Assembly: GCF_029392815.1 (NCBI RefSeq)
Contig: NZ_CP113942.1
Span: forward strand, 1,426,001-1,490,000
Reading direction: 5' to 3'
Source of the DNA: Bifidobacterium sp. ESL0682
GTDB taxonomy: Bacteria; Actinomycetota; Actinomycetes; Actinomycetales; Bifidobacteriaceae
DNA: 64,000 bases
Part shown: positions 9,034-20,035 of the stretch, piece by piece
Numbering within the stretch: position 1 is the stretch's first letter
How the letters are laid out: each line of letters begins with the position of its first letter
Notes under the pieces: model-generated
Told to the model about the DNA's origin: nothing
Database searches by the model: none
The model's input: only the letters and a program-made list of their open reading frames with translations
Position numbers and translations under genes: made by a program

Positions 9034-10233
9034 TCACTTGATAATCGGACGCAGCGGGGCCGAAACGTCAACCTGATGTTTATCGCCGATCTTGGTGGGG
9101 TCGTTGATGATTTTGTCGACCACGGCCTTCTTGAGCTTCATGTCGGAAGCGTCGCCCCAGACGATGACGCGCTGCCCGCCGTTGAGCTCGGTGGTGATGG
9201 AATCTTGGGTTTTCGCGCTCACTTTGGTGATTGAGGCACGCATGTCGTGCGGTAGCAGGTTCAGCACCTTGAGCGCCTGCTGAACGGAACGGTCACGAAG
9301 GCTGGTCTGAACGTCGTCCACTTCGATAACCGGGATGCCATCGGCGGAGACATTGCCGACCTTGTTGAGCACTCGCCCGTAACCGTCCACGGCCGTTTCG
9401 GTGTTATCAGGAGTCTTAAGCATCGCCGCAGGCTCTTGTGCCGTAATGCTGACTTTCAGACCTTTGGGATAGGTCTTGTCGACCTTGGCCTTCGAAACGC
9501 CGGGAATGTTTTTGAGTTCCTGTTCCACATCATTCGAAGACACTAATAACAGCGATTTGCCAGCCTGCTTGTCGGCGATGGAAACAATCTGAGATTTGCC
9601 AACCCATTGATTTTCCCCGGAAACCGCAATCTGGTGTGCGTCAAGCCGAAACAGAGGCGAGAAAAACAGCGTCCACGACAAGGCGACAATCACGGCCACA
9701 ATCAGCAACGCCACCAACACCCGAGTCGTCATCTTCCAAGCGCTTATCCGACGCCGTTCCTTGAGACGGGCGTCAAAATCAATGACTTTCGGACGCGAGG
9801 CAACACCAAGCGGACCGGCAGTCTGCTCCAATGTTTCGCCGACCAGGTCCTCGTCCTGCAATTGCCTAGCATCTACAAAACCACCAGGAGTGCTTTTGGT
9901 CGCCGCTGCCCCAGACCTTGCCGAGCGTGCGGTTCTTGGAGAACCAGCATTCCCGCCATCTGCCAGAGGTTTGTCAATCCCGTATTGGCGCTTGGATCGG
10001 CGACGACGGGACACGCTGACGGACTTGCCGCTATGTCCCGTTTGTTTGCCGATGGTCGCTTCTGCAGACGAAGACGATGAGCGGACCGATGAACGACGCT
10101 TGCGCCCGCTGCTCTTCCCTGTCTTTTCGGAACCGGAACGAGTGGAGTCTGATTTCACGGAACGCGGCTGACGCGACCATTCGTCATGGTCGGCATCATG
10201 CCGTTTCCCGCTGGTGATACGTCGGCCGCTCAT
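9034..10233 (-). CDS. ftsQ: Cell division protein FtsQ
   Basis: Bitopic divisome protein linking FtsL/FtsB to the septal machinery. It is 399 residues long: a cytoplasmic, Ser/Arg/Lys-rich N-terminal extension of about 165 residues, one membrane segment (about 171-191, RVLVALLIVAVIVALSWTLF), then an extracytoplasmic POTRA domain and beta domain starting near LDAHQIAVSG. The long basic tail is much larger than in E. coli FtsQ. Its ATG overlaps the murC stop by one base (TGATG), so it is translationally coupled. It is the last gene of the dcw cluster; a hairpin follows at 8924-8963. Confidence 0.92.
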   Translation of the reverse strand: MSGRRITSGKRHDADHDEWSRQPRSVKSDSTRSGSEKTGKSSGRKRRSSVRSSSSSAEATIGKQTGHSGKSVSVSRRRRSKRQYGIDKPLADGGNAGSPRTARSARSGAAATKSTPGGFVDARQLQDEDLVGETLEQTAGPLGVASRPKVIDFDARLKERRRISAWKMTTRVLVALLIVAVIVALSWTLFFSPLFRLDAHQIAVSGENQWVGKSQIVSIADKQAGKSLLLVSSNDVEQELKNIPGVSKAKVDKTYPKGLKVSITAQEPAAMLKTPDNTETAVDGYGRVLNKVGNVSADGIPVIEVDDVQTSLRDRSVQQALKVLNLLPHDMRASITKVSAKTQDSITTELNGGQRVIVWGDASDMKLKKAVVDKIINDPTKIGDKHQVDVSAPLRPIIK

Positions 10234-11838
10234 CAGCGCAACTCTTTCGCTCGGTCTTTGAGCTGCGAAAGCATAACATCGTCCATGGCGGTGACATCAC
10301 CTGCGCCGACGGTAATAAGGACATCTCCCGGCCGAGCGTGACGGACCAAGGTTTCAGCACCTTCTTGAAGATCCTTTGACGTGGCGATCCATCCTTGAGC
10401 CGGAGCATGCGCCAACGCGGCGGCAGCATTCACAATAACCTGCGAGGTGACCTCCGGGAAATCCTCCTGCCGCTCACGGGCCGGGAAAATAGGCGCGATG
10501 ACGACATCATCGGCCTTGGCGAGCGCCGCTGCGAATCTGTCAGTAAAGAACTTGGTGCGGCTGAAGAGGTGAGGCTGGAAGAGCACGCGGATGGTTGAAT
10601 CGGGATAACGACGACGGGCCGCATCAAGCAAAGCGGCGATTTCCGTGGGATGGTGCGCATAATCGTCGACCACCGTCACCCCGTCTTCCACGCCGTTGAC
10701 CTCGAAGCGTCGCGAGGCTCCCTTGAACGTGGAAGCCGCACGCGCGGCGAGCTCGGGATCCATGCCCAGCAGCGTCGTGGTGATGATGGCAGCAGTCGCA
10801 TTGCGCGCGTTGTGAATGCCGGGAACGCGAAGCGTGACGGAGACACTGCGTTCCTCGCTGCAACCGGCGAACCCTGCCGGGAACGCGATGGTGAAACGTT
10901 CCGTCCCATCCCCGGCGCTCTCCTGCTCCGAGAGAATACGAACGAGTTGCGGCTGACCGTCAGAACCCGCGATTTGCGTGATGTCATCCGTTGCCTGCGT
11001 GGTATAGCAGATTGTTCTAGCTGCCACGTCGGCCGGCAATGCACGCACGATTGCCTGCGCTCCCCGTCATCGACGGACATGATGACATGGCCTTTGGCAT
11101 GACCGGCATACTGCACGAAAGCCTGCTGGTAGTGTTCGGCATCGCCGTAATGGTCGAGGTGATCGGCTTCGGCGTTGGTGATCAGCGCGAACTGCGGACG
11201 GTATTTCTCGAAACTGCCGTCGGATTCGTCGGATTCGGCCACAAGTACATCACCATGGCCGGCGTGCCCTCCATCGATCGCCACCCCGTCAGGGCCTTGA
11301 ATCGATCCACCGATGGCATAGCTGGGGTCTGCCAGTTTCACTGCGGCACTGGTTCCCGATTGAGCATCGGCCTGCCCCCGGCGTTGACGAGAATATGGGA
11401 AATCAGGGAACTGGTGGTCGTTTTGCCGTGAGCTCCGGCAACGCTAACCGCACATTTCGCAGCCATCAGGAGCGCCAGAATGTCACTGCGGTGGACGATA
11501 TGGGCTCCAGCATTCGCCGCTGCCACGATTTCGGGGTTGTCCGGCTTAATAGCACTGGAGTAGACGACGGTCTGCGCGCCCTCGACGTTTTCAGCGCGTT
11601 GTCCGAAATAGACCTTGACGCCCAACGCAACCAGACGGTCAGTCTTGGCATTGGCCTCGCGATCAGAGCCGGAGACCTCGACGCCCTCTTCGTGAAGCAT
11701 CTCGGCGAGCACGCTCATGCCCGCGCCGCCGATACCGATGAAATGGGTACGCCCAAGCGATGCCACCGTCTCCGTGGGACCGAACGCTGCGACCGTCGGA
11801 TCAAGCACGATGGATTCAGAGCTGGTTGTTGACTGCAC
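10233..11838 (-). CDS. murC: UDP-N-acetylmuramate--L-alanine ligase, two frameshifts in this sequence
   Basis: First amino-acid-adding ligase of peptidoglycan synthesis; joins L-Ala to UDP-MurNAc using ATP. The start is GTG 11836-11838, with AAGGAG 7 nt upstream. The composite product is about 535 residues: N-terminal UDP-binding domain with FIGIGGAGMS, P-loop VAGAHGKTTT, central DHLDHYGD, and a C-terminal domain with VVDDYAHHPTEI. The frame is lost in the CCCCC run 11375-11379 and again in the CCCC run 11062-11065. One added base at each gives NAGGQADAQSGTSAAVKLADP and SVDDGGAQAIVRALP. The enzyme is essential, so both are almost surely sequence errors. Confidence 0.92.
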
Positions 11839-12071
11839 GATACGCTCCTTGGACGTTGGTTACTGCCGATAAAAACATCATTCGATGACCGTTATACCCG
11901 ATATCTGTACCAGACCTAAGCCCAAACGCCAAACCCACGCAGACTACTTGCAATTGCCGGACTCGGACGACATTTGCGAGTAGTCTCGATTGACCCTGAC
12001 CATGTCAGAACCATCAATCAGATACTTCGAACGCGGCGCTCGCCTTAAAAGCCAAAAGCGGATACCGCGCG

Positions 12072-13240
12072 TCACGAATTCCTGTCAGCCATGTCAAGCA
12101 CCACTGCGGCCATGGTCTCTGCGGCATCGCGCATGCCATAGCCATAAGCCTTGTGGCCCATGGCCTCGAGCCGTTGGCGGTCGGCCAGAAGCGCCGGCAC
12201 ATGCTCACGTACCCATGTCGGCGTGAAATCATCGTCAACAACCATCAAACCGCCTCCGGCCTCAACCACCGGCTGTGCGTTGAATCGTTGCTCACCATTG
12301 CCGATGGGCAACGGCACATAGACCGCAGGCATGCCGATGGCCGCCAGCTCGCTGACGGTGCCTGCTCCGGAACGGCAGACCACCAAATCCGCCGCAGCGA
12401 ATGCCAGGTCGATGCGTTCCAGATATTCGGCAATATGATAATCGCCTTGCCCTGCATGGGCCGGGTCAAGGTCGGTGATGACCTGCTCCCCACGTTTTGC
12501 GCCACACGTCGGCGCACATCGTCGCTTTTCTTCCGACCAGTCAGATGGATGACCTGGGTGACATCGAGCAGCTGGGCCGCCGCATCGCTGACCGCCTCGT
12601 TAAGACTCACCGCTCCCAACGAACCGCCGGTGACCACCATCAACGGGCGATTGGGATCGATGCCCAGCTGACGTGCGGCTTCTTGACGAGCCAACGACTT
12701 GTTCTCTCCGAGCTTCCGGCAAAGATCGGCCATCACCGGGCGCAACGGCAGCCCAACCCGGCGTATTTCCGCGCCGTTACGAACTTTAAGGCCGGTGCCA
12801 TCGTAAGCGGTGCCAATGAACGAGGCCCAACGTGCGCCGAGCTTGTTGGCCATACCGGCACGAGCGTTCTGTTCGTGGATGACAATAGGCAAGCCCATCG
12901 AGTGTGCCACGGTGTAGACGGGAGCCGATACATACCCGCCGAAACCGACGACCACATCGGCCTGACGACGCTGCAGAATCTCACGGACCTTCTGCTGTTC
13001 ATGCTTCCAACGGCCGGGAAAGCGCAGCGCCTGCATATTGGGGCGCCGAGGAAAAGGAACCTTGGCAATGGTATCGAGCTCAAACCCTGCCTGTGGCACC
13101 AAATCGTGTTCAAGCCCGACATCTGTGCCGATAACGCTCAATGCGGCTTGTGGATCGGCGCTTTTGATGGCAGATGCGACGCTGAGCAACGGGTTGACAT
13201 GTCCGGCGGTTCCACCGCCGGCCAGTACGATATGTTTCAT
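12072..13240 (-). CDS. murG: UDP-GlcNAc:undecaprenyl-PP-MurNAc-pentapeptide GlcNAc transferase, one frameshift
   Basis: Membrane-associated GT-B glycosyltransferase that converts lipid I to lipid II. The composite product is about 389 residues. The N-terminal glycine-rich loop [10 protein letters not shown] is at residues 8-17 and IHEQNARAG follows. The C-terminal donor site includes TGGSLGA and [14 protein letters not shown]. The start is taken as ATG 13240: AAGGA lies 8 nt upstream of it but abuts the earlier ATG at 13249. The frame breaks in the CCCC run 12488-12491. One added base restores [17 protein letters not shown] and the C-terminal domain to the stop at 12072. It lies between ftsW and murC; the 233-bp gap to murC shows nothing recognisable. 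Confidence 0.92.
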
Positions 13241-13277
13241 TCCATTCATCCTTGCTTGTTCACATGCAACAGCGCGT

Positions 13278-14684
13278 TCAGACGCTCAATGATGCAACAT
13301 TAGCCTGAATCTGTGGTTGCATCTTCATCATACTGGTGGCCACGCCTGCCGCGAACAGACACATGACCAGGCTGGAGCCACCGGCCGAGACGAAGGGCAA
13401 CGGCACGCCCATTACCGGCAACAGTCCGATGACGACCATGATGTTTACAAGCGCCTGGCCCACAATCCAGATCGCGATGCAGATCAACACCCTGGAAGCG
13501 TACTTGTCGGGGGTCTGCAAGGCGATGGCGAACATGCACCAACCGAGGATGGCGAACAGAATAATGACGATGGCGGCACCAATGAAGCCAGTCTCCTCGC
13601 CGATGATGGCGAAGATGAAATCGTTGTGCGCCTCGGGAAGATAGTTCCATTTCTCGCGTGAATTGCCGATGCCTACCCCGAAAAAGCCTCCGGAGGCCAT
13701 GGCGTATTTGGCGTGCATGGACTGATAGCATTCGCCTTGCAAGGCTGAGGTGGGGCAAGGCCGGTAGGCCGCCGTGATGCGCATCATGCGGTTCGGGCTG
13801 GTGACCACAAAGAGCACAACCACTGCCAACAAAGCCAGTCCAGAACCAACCAGCCATTTAAGCGGGAATCCGCCGACGAGCATGGCAGTGACGCCAATAG
13901 CCACAAGAATGAGTGCGGTACCCAGGTCGCCGCCGAGCATGACCGCCCCCAGACAGGCCAGGAACACGACAATGGACGGCAAATACGCTTTGAAGCCCTC
14001 AGCCTTATAGTGTTTCGCGGCAACGGAAATGGCCCAAGGCATCCACATGCACAGCGCCAGTTTCATGACTTCCGCCGGCTGCATGGTGAACACGTTGCGG
14101 ATGCCAATCCAGCCTTTGTTGCCATTGACTTCCACACCGAGCGGCGTCATGGTCAACAGCTGAAGGACGATGGAGAAAACCGTGAACCAGAACGAGATTT
14201 TCCGATAGGAATCGGAATGAACGTGCATGGCCAGCAGACAAACGACCAGTCCGATGATGCAATACAGTCCCTGGCTCAGCGCTTGTTTCCACGGAGACAG
14301 ATTCGCGGCGATCATGGTGACCGAAGAGGCCGAAAATACCATGACTACACCGAAGCAGGTCAATGCAACAACGGCGATGCGGAAGCCGTAATAACACCAT
14401 AGCGGATTCATCAACGCGCGGATGCCGGTATAGTCAGAAATCTGAAGCGCTCCACCCGAGTTGTCGACCTTGGAAAGCGAGGATGGCGATGGAGAGGCTT
14501 TTTGATAGAAGACATCGAAAAGCGACTTTGCCTTCGCTTTTCTGCTGGCTGCTTTATCTTGCTTATCTCGCGCCGGCAAGGAAGATTTGAAGGCTTTGGC
14601 TATCGAATTCCAATGCCTTTGCCCTGCCTTGTCAGAACGTTTCGAACGTTCCTCATTTCCGTGGTCATACACGCGTTTAACCAT
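13278..14684 (-). CDS. ftsW: Lipid II polymerase / cell division protein FtsW
   Basis: SEDS-family peptidoglycan glycosyltransferase of the septum, working with FtsI. It is about 468 residues: a hydrophilic Lys/Ser-rich N-terminal tail of roughly 95 residues, then about ten membrane helices. SEDS features include [31 protein letters not shown] and the C-terminal motif [14 protein letters not shown]. The chosen ATG (14682-14684) overlaps the murD stop by 8 bp; a further in-frame ATG at 14711 would extend it into murD. No ribosome site is obvious, consistent with translational coupling. Confidence 0.93.
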   Translation of the reverse strand: MVKRVYDHGNEERSKRSDKAGQRHWNSIAKAFKSSLPARDKQDKAASRKAKAKSLFDVFYQKASPSPSSLSKVDNSGGALQISDYTGIRALMNPLWCYYGFRIAVVALTCFGVVMVFSASSVTMIAANLSPWKQALSQGLYCIIGLVVCLLAMHVHSDSYRKISFWFTVFSIVLQLLTMTPLGVEVNGNKGWIGIRNVFTMQPAEVMKLALCMWMPWAISVAAKHYKAEGFKAYLPSIVVFLACLGAVMLGGDLGTALILVAIGVTAMLVGGFPLKWLVGSGLALLAVVVLFVVTSPNRMMRITAAYRPCPTSALQGECYQSMHAKYAMASGGFFGVGIGNSREKWNYLPEAHNDFIFAIIGEETGFIGAAIVIILFAILGWCMFAIALQTPDKYASRVLICIAIWIVGQALVNIMVVIGLLPVMGVPLPFVSAGGSSLVMCLFAAGVATSMMKMQPQIQANVASLSV

Positions 14685-16179
14685 GGACACGCACCCACTG
14701 ACGGGCGGCATCGGCGAACTGCGAACCGCGGTCGGCGTAGGAGACGAACTGATCCATCGAAGCGCAGGCCGGTGCCATCAGCACCACATCACCGTCCGCA
14801 GCATACTGGCCGGCAGTCTCGACCGCACGGGCCATCACGCTGTCCTGGTCTTTCGGGTCGATAACCGTAAGCGGAATATCAGAAGCGCTGGCCTTGAAAG
14901 CCGAAAGCATGGGTTCCTGATCGACGCCGATGATGACGGCGGCCTTGATGGTCTTGGCCTGATCGGCAACGAGATCTTCGAAATGCCCGCCCTTGGCCAG
15001 TCCCCCGGCAATCCAGACCACGGACTTGGGCTTGTAGCTGGAAAGCGAGGCGTGGGCCGCATGAGCGTTGGTGGCCTTGGAATCATCGACGAACCGCACG
15101 GTACCGCCGTCCTGCAAATGTGCGGTGGCAACGGTTTGGATACGGTGGCCGCCAGGGGCGAAAGCGCGCAGAGCATCGAGACAGCGTCCGGGGTCGGCAC
15201 CCAAGCCCATCGCCAACGCCAACGCGGTGATGGCATCGGCCAGCAGATGCGGATAAACCGTCCCGTCCGGCTCGCAAAGATGGGAGAACTCGGTGACCTT
15301 GGCCAGCGCGTTCATATCCCCCTCTGGAGCCCCGGCCAGGCCGCTGGCGTCGACGATCCAGCCATCGGATACACCGATCTGACCGGGTTCAGGGGCATGC
15401 AACGTGAAGCCCACCTTACGGCATTCGGGGCTAGTCTGAGCAGTCTGCGCCAAGGCCGTAACTCGTTCATCATCGGCATTGAACACCAGCGCACGCTTGG
15501 CATTGTGGAAGACCTTGGATTTGTCGGCCGCATAATTGGCCATGCCGCCATGCCAGTCGAGGTGGTCGGCAGCGATGTTGGTGATGGCCGCGCAATCCAA
15601 AGCCACGGAATCGGTGAAATGCATCTGGAAGCTACTCAGTTCCACGCACAACGCGTCATGTTTCGGATCGACGGCGGCGAGGCTGACGGATTTGCCGATA
15701 TTGCCCACGGCTGGCGCGTTCATGCCACATTCGGTGAGCATGGCCGAAACCATCTGCGTGGTAGAGGTCTTGCCGTTGGTGCCGGTGATGCCGACCCATG
15801 GCGCTGGGGCGTGCGAGGCGGAATGCTCGGCAGGCACACGCAGTGCCCAAGCCAGTTCGACTTCACTGATCACCGGGATATGGCGACGCTGAGCCTCAAG
15901 AATAAAGGGAGTACGAGGATTGAATACCGGTGAGACCACCACGATATCGACGTCATCGAAATCGATGTCATCAAAGGAGTGCAGATCGGCTTCCGGTTTC
16001 TTCTCGTCCAGACTCACCACACGGCCGGCACGACCTTGCAAAGCCTCGACGGCACCTCGGCCGGAAACGCCTAGGCCAACCACCAATACGGTTTTACCAG
16101 CAACATCCAAAGGAGACGAAGCACTATTCGTGTTCTCGCGGTTCACCTGCGAAAAACCAGAATCCGTCGTTGTCTGCAT
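14677..16179 (-). CDS. murD: UDP-N-acetylmuramoyl-L-alanine--D-glutamate ligase
   Basis: Cytoplasmic ATP-dependent ligase adding D-Glu to UDP-MurNAc-L-Ala. It is 500 residues long, with an N-terminal Rossmann domain ([13 protein letters not shown], about 32-44), P-loop [11 protein letters not shown] (130-140), [11 protein letters not shown] in the central domain, and the C-terminal [10 protein letters not shown]. The start is ATG 16177-16179, with AAAGG about 11 nt upstream. Upstream in-frame codons overlap mraY and are not conserved-looking. It follows mraY by 56 bp and overlaps ftsW by 8 bp. Confidence 0.94.
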   Translation of the reverse strand: MQTTTDSGFSQVNRENTNSASSPLDVAGKTVLVVGLGVSGRGAVEALQGRAGRVVSLDEKKPEADLHSFDDIDFDDVDIVVVSPVFNPRTPFILEAQRRHIPVISEVELAWALRVPAEHSASHAPAPWVGITGTNGKTSTTQMVSAMLTECGMNAPAVGNIGKSVSLAAVDPKHDALCVELSSFQMHFTDSVALDCAAITNIAADHLDWHGGMANYAADKSKVFHNAKRALVFNADDERVTALAQTAQTSPECRKVGFTLHAPEPGQIGVSDGWIVDASGLAGAPEGDMNALAKVTEFSHLCEPDGTVYPHLLADAITALALAMGLGADPGRCLDALRAFAPGGHRIQTVATAHLQDGGTVRFVDDSKATNAHAAHASLSSYKPKSVVWIAGGLAKGGHFEDLVADQAKTIKAAVIIGVDQEPMLSAFKASASDIPLTVIDPKDQDSVMARAVETAGQYAADGDVVLMAPACASMDQFVSYADRGSQFADAARQWVRVHG

Positions 16180-16235
16180 TTGAATCAACCTTTCCTTTGA
16201 CACCCGTAAACCGTTCCATCCGATGTCTTTGTCTT

Positions 16236-17338
16236 CTAGATCAAAAGACCGGTGCGTGACGCCCAATCCGTATAGAAGATGACCAAGCCGATGAGCATGA
16301 ACATGAATTCGATCATCCAGAAGCGCACGACGACCTTCTGCTCGCTCCACCCCATCAGTTCAAAATGATGGTGAATCGGCGCCATCTTGAAGACGCGCTT
16401 GTGGGTGAGCTTGAAGCAACCGACCTGGATGATGTCGCTCGCCACCTCGATGACGTAAAGACCGCCGAGAATGATGGCGAGGAATTCGGTGTGTGTGGCG
16501 ATGGAGAGGGCTGCGAAAAGCCCGCCCAGAGCCAGCGATCCGGTGTCACCCATAAAGATGGTGGCCGGGTTGGAGTTGTACCAGAGGAAGCCGAAGCAGG
16601 CCACGGCAGCACAGGCGGCAATGATCGTCAAGTCCAGCGGGTCCGAAACCGCATACGAGTAACCGGGCTTCGGGCCGCCTTTGACGTGGTAGCTTTCCCA
16701 GAAGGCGATGATGGTGTAGCCTGCCAGGGAGATCATCGAGGAACCCGTGGCGAGTCCGTCAAGTCCATCGGTCAGGTTGACGGCGTTGGTCCATGCAATC
16801 ATCAGGAAATTGACCCAGATGACGAAGATGACAATGGCAACGGCCTTGCCGGCGAACTCGAAGCTGAAGAACGGATGCTCGATGAAGCTCATGCCTGCTT
16901 GTGCCGAAGGAAATCCGGATTTGGTGGGGATCAGCAGCGCCAGCACCGCGTAAATGGTCGCGAAGACGAACTGGCCGAAGAATTTACCGCCAACGCTCAA
17001 CCCTGTATTTTGCTTTTTACGCACTTTGGCGAAGTCGTCGATGAAGCCCAAAGCCCCCATCGACACCATGGCGAAGAGGACCAGAACGGCCGACCATGAC
17101 ACACTCTGCCCGCCAGTCAAGCCGCGATAAAGCGCCGAAGCCCCCATCCAAGCACCACTGCGAAGATGATGACCACGCCGCCCATCGTGGCGGTACCGCG
17201 CTTCAGAAGATGCGATTGCGGGCCGTCCTGACGGATATACTGGCCGTAATGCAACCGGTGAACCAGTCGAATCATGGCTGGCGTGCCGACCATCGTGACC
17301 ACGAGCGAGACCACGATGCCGATGATGAGGGAAATCAA
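16236..17338 (-). CDS. mraY: Phospho-N-acetylmuramoyl-pentapeptide-transferase, one frameshift
   Basis: Polytopic membrane enzyme that makes lipid I by transferring phospho-MurNAc-pentapeptide to undecaprenyl phosphate. The composite product is about 367 residues with ten predicted membrane helices. Catalytic motifs are present: [23 protein letters not shown] and [15 protein letters not shown]. The start is best placed at TTG 17336-17338, which overlaps the murF stop by 2 bp and gives the usual short N-terminus ([10 protein letters not shown]). The frame breaks in the CCCCC run 17141-17145. One added base gives [15 protein letters not shown] across the junction. Essential gene; a deletion error is the likely cause. 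Confidence 0.92.
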
Positions 17339-18945
17339 TGTTTCGGCTCCACTTCTGTAGGCTGTTGCGAAGAGACGTGCGCCCAATGCTCGGCCAAGGC
17401 GGAAAGTCCCGAAATATGGGAGCCTTTGAGCAGCACGACGGTATTAGGATGCTGGTGGGCTATTTCGGCAACCAACCGATCAGCCTGACCTGCACTATGT
17501 ACCCATTGCACCACGACGGGGGTACGCAAATCACTGTTGGACGCACCGGCAACAGCACTCGGAGCGGCGTCTTGGCCCAATTCCTCTTGGGCCCCTTGTG
17601 CCAAGGCCGAGGCCAGCTCATCAAAATGCTGGTCCGTCTTGTTGCCCACGGCGATGATCTCGTCGATGCCCAGCGAGGCGGCATAAGCTCCGGTCTGTCG
17701 ATGCAGCTTCAATTCGTCGGCACCGAGCTCCAGCATCGCGCCAAGCACGGCGACACGATAAGGTTTCGCAGCATTTGCGGCGGACGTACCAGCCTCGGAT
17801 TCTTGAGGATTACCGTTGACCTGCCAGCGAGCCAAGCCATCCAAACCGGCGCGCATAGAGTCGGGATTCGCATTGAAGGAATCGTCAATCAGTGTGAAAG
17901 AATCCTCGCCATCACCGATTTGGGAGACGGCCATACGATGCGGGCTGATGTGCGCGACTTCACCCAGCCCCTCAGCAATATCGTTTAGCGACATTCCAAA
18001 ATGCCGGGCGACCGTGGCCGCTGCGAGCGCGTTCATGACATTGTGTGCACCGCCGATGCCCAAATGCACCAAGGCACGGGAACCATCGGTATCTACCAAT
18101 GTGAAGCTCGGACGGTCCAAGGCGTCTACCGTGACAGCTTCTGCGCTCATCCTTGTGGCATTCGGCTGTGCGTCGCCGTCAAGTCCGAACCACAGCACGT
18201 CGCCCGGAGCAAACTTGGTCATTGCCGCCACATGTTGATCGTCGGCATTGAGCACGGCGATGCCTCCAGGCACCAGACCTTGCACAATCTCGCTCTTGGC
18301 CTGGGCGATGCGTTCCACGGAACCGAACTCCCCCAGATGCGCCACACCGACCTTCAGCACCACGGCCAGGTCGGGAGGCACGATGCTGGTGAGCTTCGCG
18401 ATTTCACCGACATGGTTGGCCCCCATCTCGGCGACAAAGAACCTGGTGCGCTCCCCAACTTTCAACGCCGTCAGCGGCAGACCGATTTCATTGTTGAACG
18501 AGCCGACGGGAGCCACGGTCTCGCCAAGCTTCGCCATCAATGAGCGCAGCAAATCCTTGGTGGTCGTCTTGCCGACGGAACCGGTGATGCCGATTACCGA
18601 AAAATCCGCGCCCAGCTCACGGCGACGCTCAATATTATGCTGTGCCAAACCGCCCAGCGCCTGCACCGTGTCGTCAACCTCGATTTGCACGATATCGTCG
18701 GCGCCGTCCACAACGTGGTCGACCAGCGCAGCGACCGCACCTTTCTGCGCAGCACCGGCCACGAAATCATGGCCGTCCACCCGTTCGCCGGGAATGGCCA
18801 CAAACACCGAACCGGCGCGAATCTGCCGGGAATCGCTCACGGTCGAGGTGGCCACCGGCCCCTCCGGCACAGCGCAAGCGGCACCGGCCACCAGACGCCC
18901 GCCGACCGCTTCGGCAATCTCCGCGACCGTCATCGGCATCATCAT
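17335..18945 (-). CDS. murF: UDP-N-acetylmuramoyl-tripeptide--D-alanyl-D-alanine ligase
   Basis: Adds D-Ala-D-Ala to the UDP-MurNAc-tripeptide, the last cytoplasmic step of precursor synthesis. It is 536 residues from ATG 18943-18945, which has AAGGGG 8 nt upstream. An alternative TTG at 18984 also has a good site (AAAGGAG, 8 nt). The P-loop [12 protein letters not shown] is at about 119-130, with the MurF-type [12 protein letters not shown] after it, and [11 protein letters not shown] in the C-terminal part. A stretch after [13 protein letters not shown] and another near [12 protein letters not shown] look like low-complexity insertions in the C-terminal domain. It overlaps mraY by 4 bp. Confidence 0.94.
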   Translation of the reverse strand: MMMPMTVAEIAEAVGGRLVAGAACAVPEGPVATSTVSDSRQIRAGSVFVAIPGERVDGHDFVAGAAQKGAVAALVDHVVDGADDIVQIEVDDTVQALGGLAQHNIERRRELGADFSVIGITGSVGKTTTKDLLRSLMAKLGETVAPVGSFNNEIGLPLTALKVGERTRFFVAEMGANHVGEIAKLTSIVPPDLAVVLKVGVAHLGEFGSVERIAQAKSEIVQGLVPGGIAVLNADDQHVAAMTKFAPGDVLWFGLDGDAQPNATRMSAEAVTVDALDRPSFTLVDTDGSRALVHLGIGGAHNVMNALAAATVARHFGMSLNDIAEGLGEVAHISPHRMAVSQIGDGEDSFTLIDDSFNANPDSMRAGLDGLARWQVNGNPQESEAGTSAANAAKPYRVAVLGAMLELGADELKLHRQTGAYAASLGIDEIIAVGNKTDQHFDELASALAQGAQEELGQDAAPSAVAGASNSDLRTPVVVQWVHSAGQADRLVAEIAHQHPNTVVLLKGSHISGLSALAEHWAHVSSQQPTEVEPKH

Positions 18946-18997
18946 GCCGGTTTCCCCTTGCGTCCCGGCCTTGTTGTCGTCCAACCTATGCGCTCCT

Positions 18998-19026
18998 TTA
19001 TTACATATCACCGTTTTCAAAGTCAA
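18998..19026 (-). promoter_or_regulatory. Possible internal dcw promoter ahead of murF
   Basis: On the minus strand, TTGACT (19026-19021) and TAATAA (19003-18998) are spaced by 17 bp in the 139-bp gap between the murE-like gene and murF, with AAAGGAG just downstream. The -35 matches 5 of 6 consensus bases; the -10 is weaker. Confidence 0.3.
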
Positions 19027-19084
19027 ACCATGAAAAGGCATCAATTTCAAATCAATCCGTCTACGAGAACCGGGAAGAATGCCT

Positions 19085-19972
19085 TCACTGCATCTCCTTC
19101 GAAACGCGCAGGGCATTGCGAATATTGCTGCGGCGCACGCCGGCGTCCATCGCCATCGCAATGGCCAGCGAAAGTCTGCGCTGCCCGTCCAGATTGCGAA
19201 TCACCGCGGTCTGGCCTGCAAGCCAACCGGATTCCTCGTTGCAGACGACTAGATGCTTGTGCTCGTCGATCGAAAAACCATAACGCTGCTGAACTTCGTC
19301 AAACATCCGTTGAGAACCGGCCTTATCCAACGGCTCAATGGACCCGAGCACATCGACATTGACACTTTCGAGCGCACCCGGTCGCAGCGTCTGCCTGTCC
19401 GCCGAAATCACCATGGCCGCAGCCCCGTCCTCGGAACAGACGGCGAGCATGTGCTGGATGTCGAATATTCCCAGAGGATAGGTCATGGCGAGTTCACGTT
19501 CCAGCGAACTCGAGCCGGAAGCGCTGACAATGCCTACCGGATTGCCAAGCATGTGCAGAAAATCAGCCAGACGCACCACATCGGCCTGGTTCTCTTCATC
19601 GTCATCACCACAGACGACGAACACGGCCATCGTATTGGCCGGCGTTCCGGCGATGTCGGCTGCCAAAGCGCCAATGGTGGCCTTGCTCGGTGTGGCCAGC
19701 AGCGCGGGAACCCCTGCGGATTGTGCCAGAGCTGCCATCGAAGGCGGCACGAGCACGGCGTAGGCTCCCCGACTCACTGCAAAATTAAGCAAAGAGGATT
19801 CCTCGATATCCTGAAGAACATAAAGTGCTCCCGGACGAACGGAATCAGGGGTGTCGGCGAGAGAAGTAACCGTGACGCCATCGGCGAATCCAGGTTCAAG
19901 ATCGAAGCCGTAATGGCTGGCGATGTACCCCAGGGTCACACGCCGTGAAATCGACTCACTTACCGCACTCAT
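19085..19972 (-). CDS. MurE-like protein lacking the ATP-binding P-loop
   Basis: A 295-residue protein in the position where murE usually stands (between ftsI and murF). Its N-terminal part resembles the MurE UDP-binding domain: VTLGYIASHYG, VTSLADTPDSVRPGALYVL, then AVSRGAYAVLVPPS and the PALLATPSKATIGALA stretch. Where the ligase P-loop (GTNGKTT) should follow it reads VCGDDDEENQ, so ATP binding in the Mur-ligase manner is not expected. The C-terminal ligase domain is absent or unrecognisable. The chosen ATG (19970-19972) follows AAGGACGTAAGG. It may be a non-catalytic scaffold or regulator of the pathway; the resemblance is by eye. A functional murE must lie elsewhere. Confidence 0.72.
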   Translation of the reverse strand: MSAVSESISRRVTLGYIASHYGFDLEPGFADGVTVTSLADTPDSVRPGALYVLQDIEESSLLNFAVSRGAYAVLVPPSMAALAQSAGVPALLATPSKATIGALAADIAGTPANTMAVFVVCGDDDEENQADVVRLADFLHMLGNPVGIVSASGSSSLERELAMTYPLGIFDIQHMLAVCSEDGAAAMVISADRQTLRPGALESVNVDVLGSIEPLDKAGSQRMFDEVQQRYGFSIDEHKHLVVCNEESGWLAGQTAVIRNLDGQRRLSLAIAMAMDAGVRRSNIRNALRVSKEMQ

Positions 19973-20035
19973 AGCCTTACGTCCTTCTGCCTCGCGGCAC
20001 ACGGAAACGTCACTATCTGATGTTGCCGCATGCCA

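Noticed and set aside
10233-13240. murC and murG as true pseudogenes
   Set aside because: Both are essential and single-copy in known relatives, and the breaks lie in G/C runs that repair with one base each. Sequencing deletion is far more likely.
14587-15933. A 448-codon plus-strand frame antisense to murD
   Set aside because: murD on the minus strand carries all catalytic motifs; the antisense product has none.
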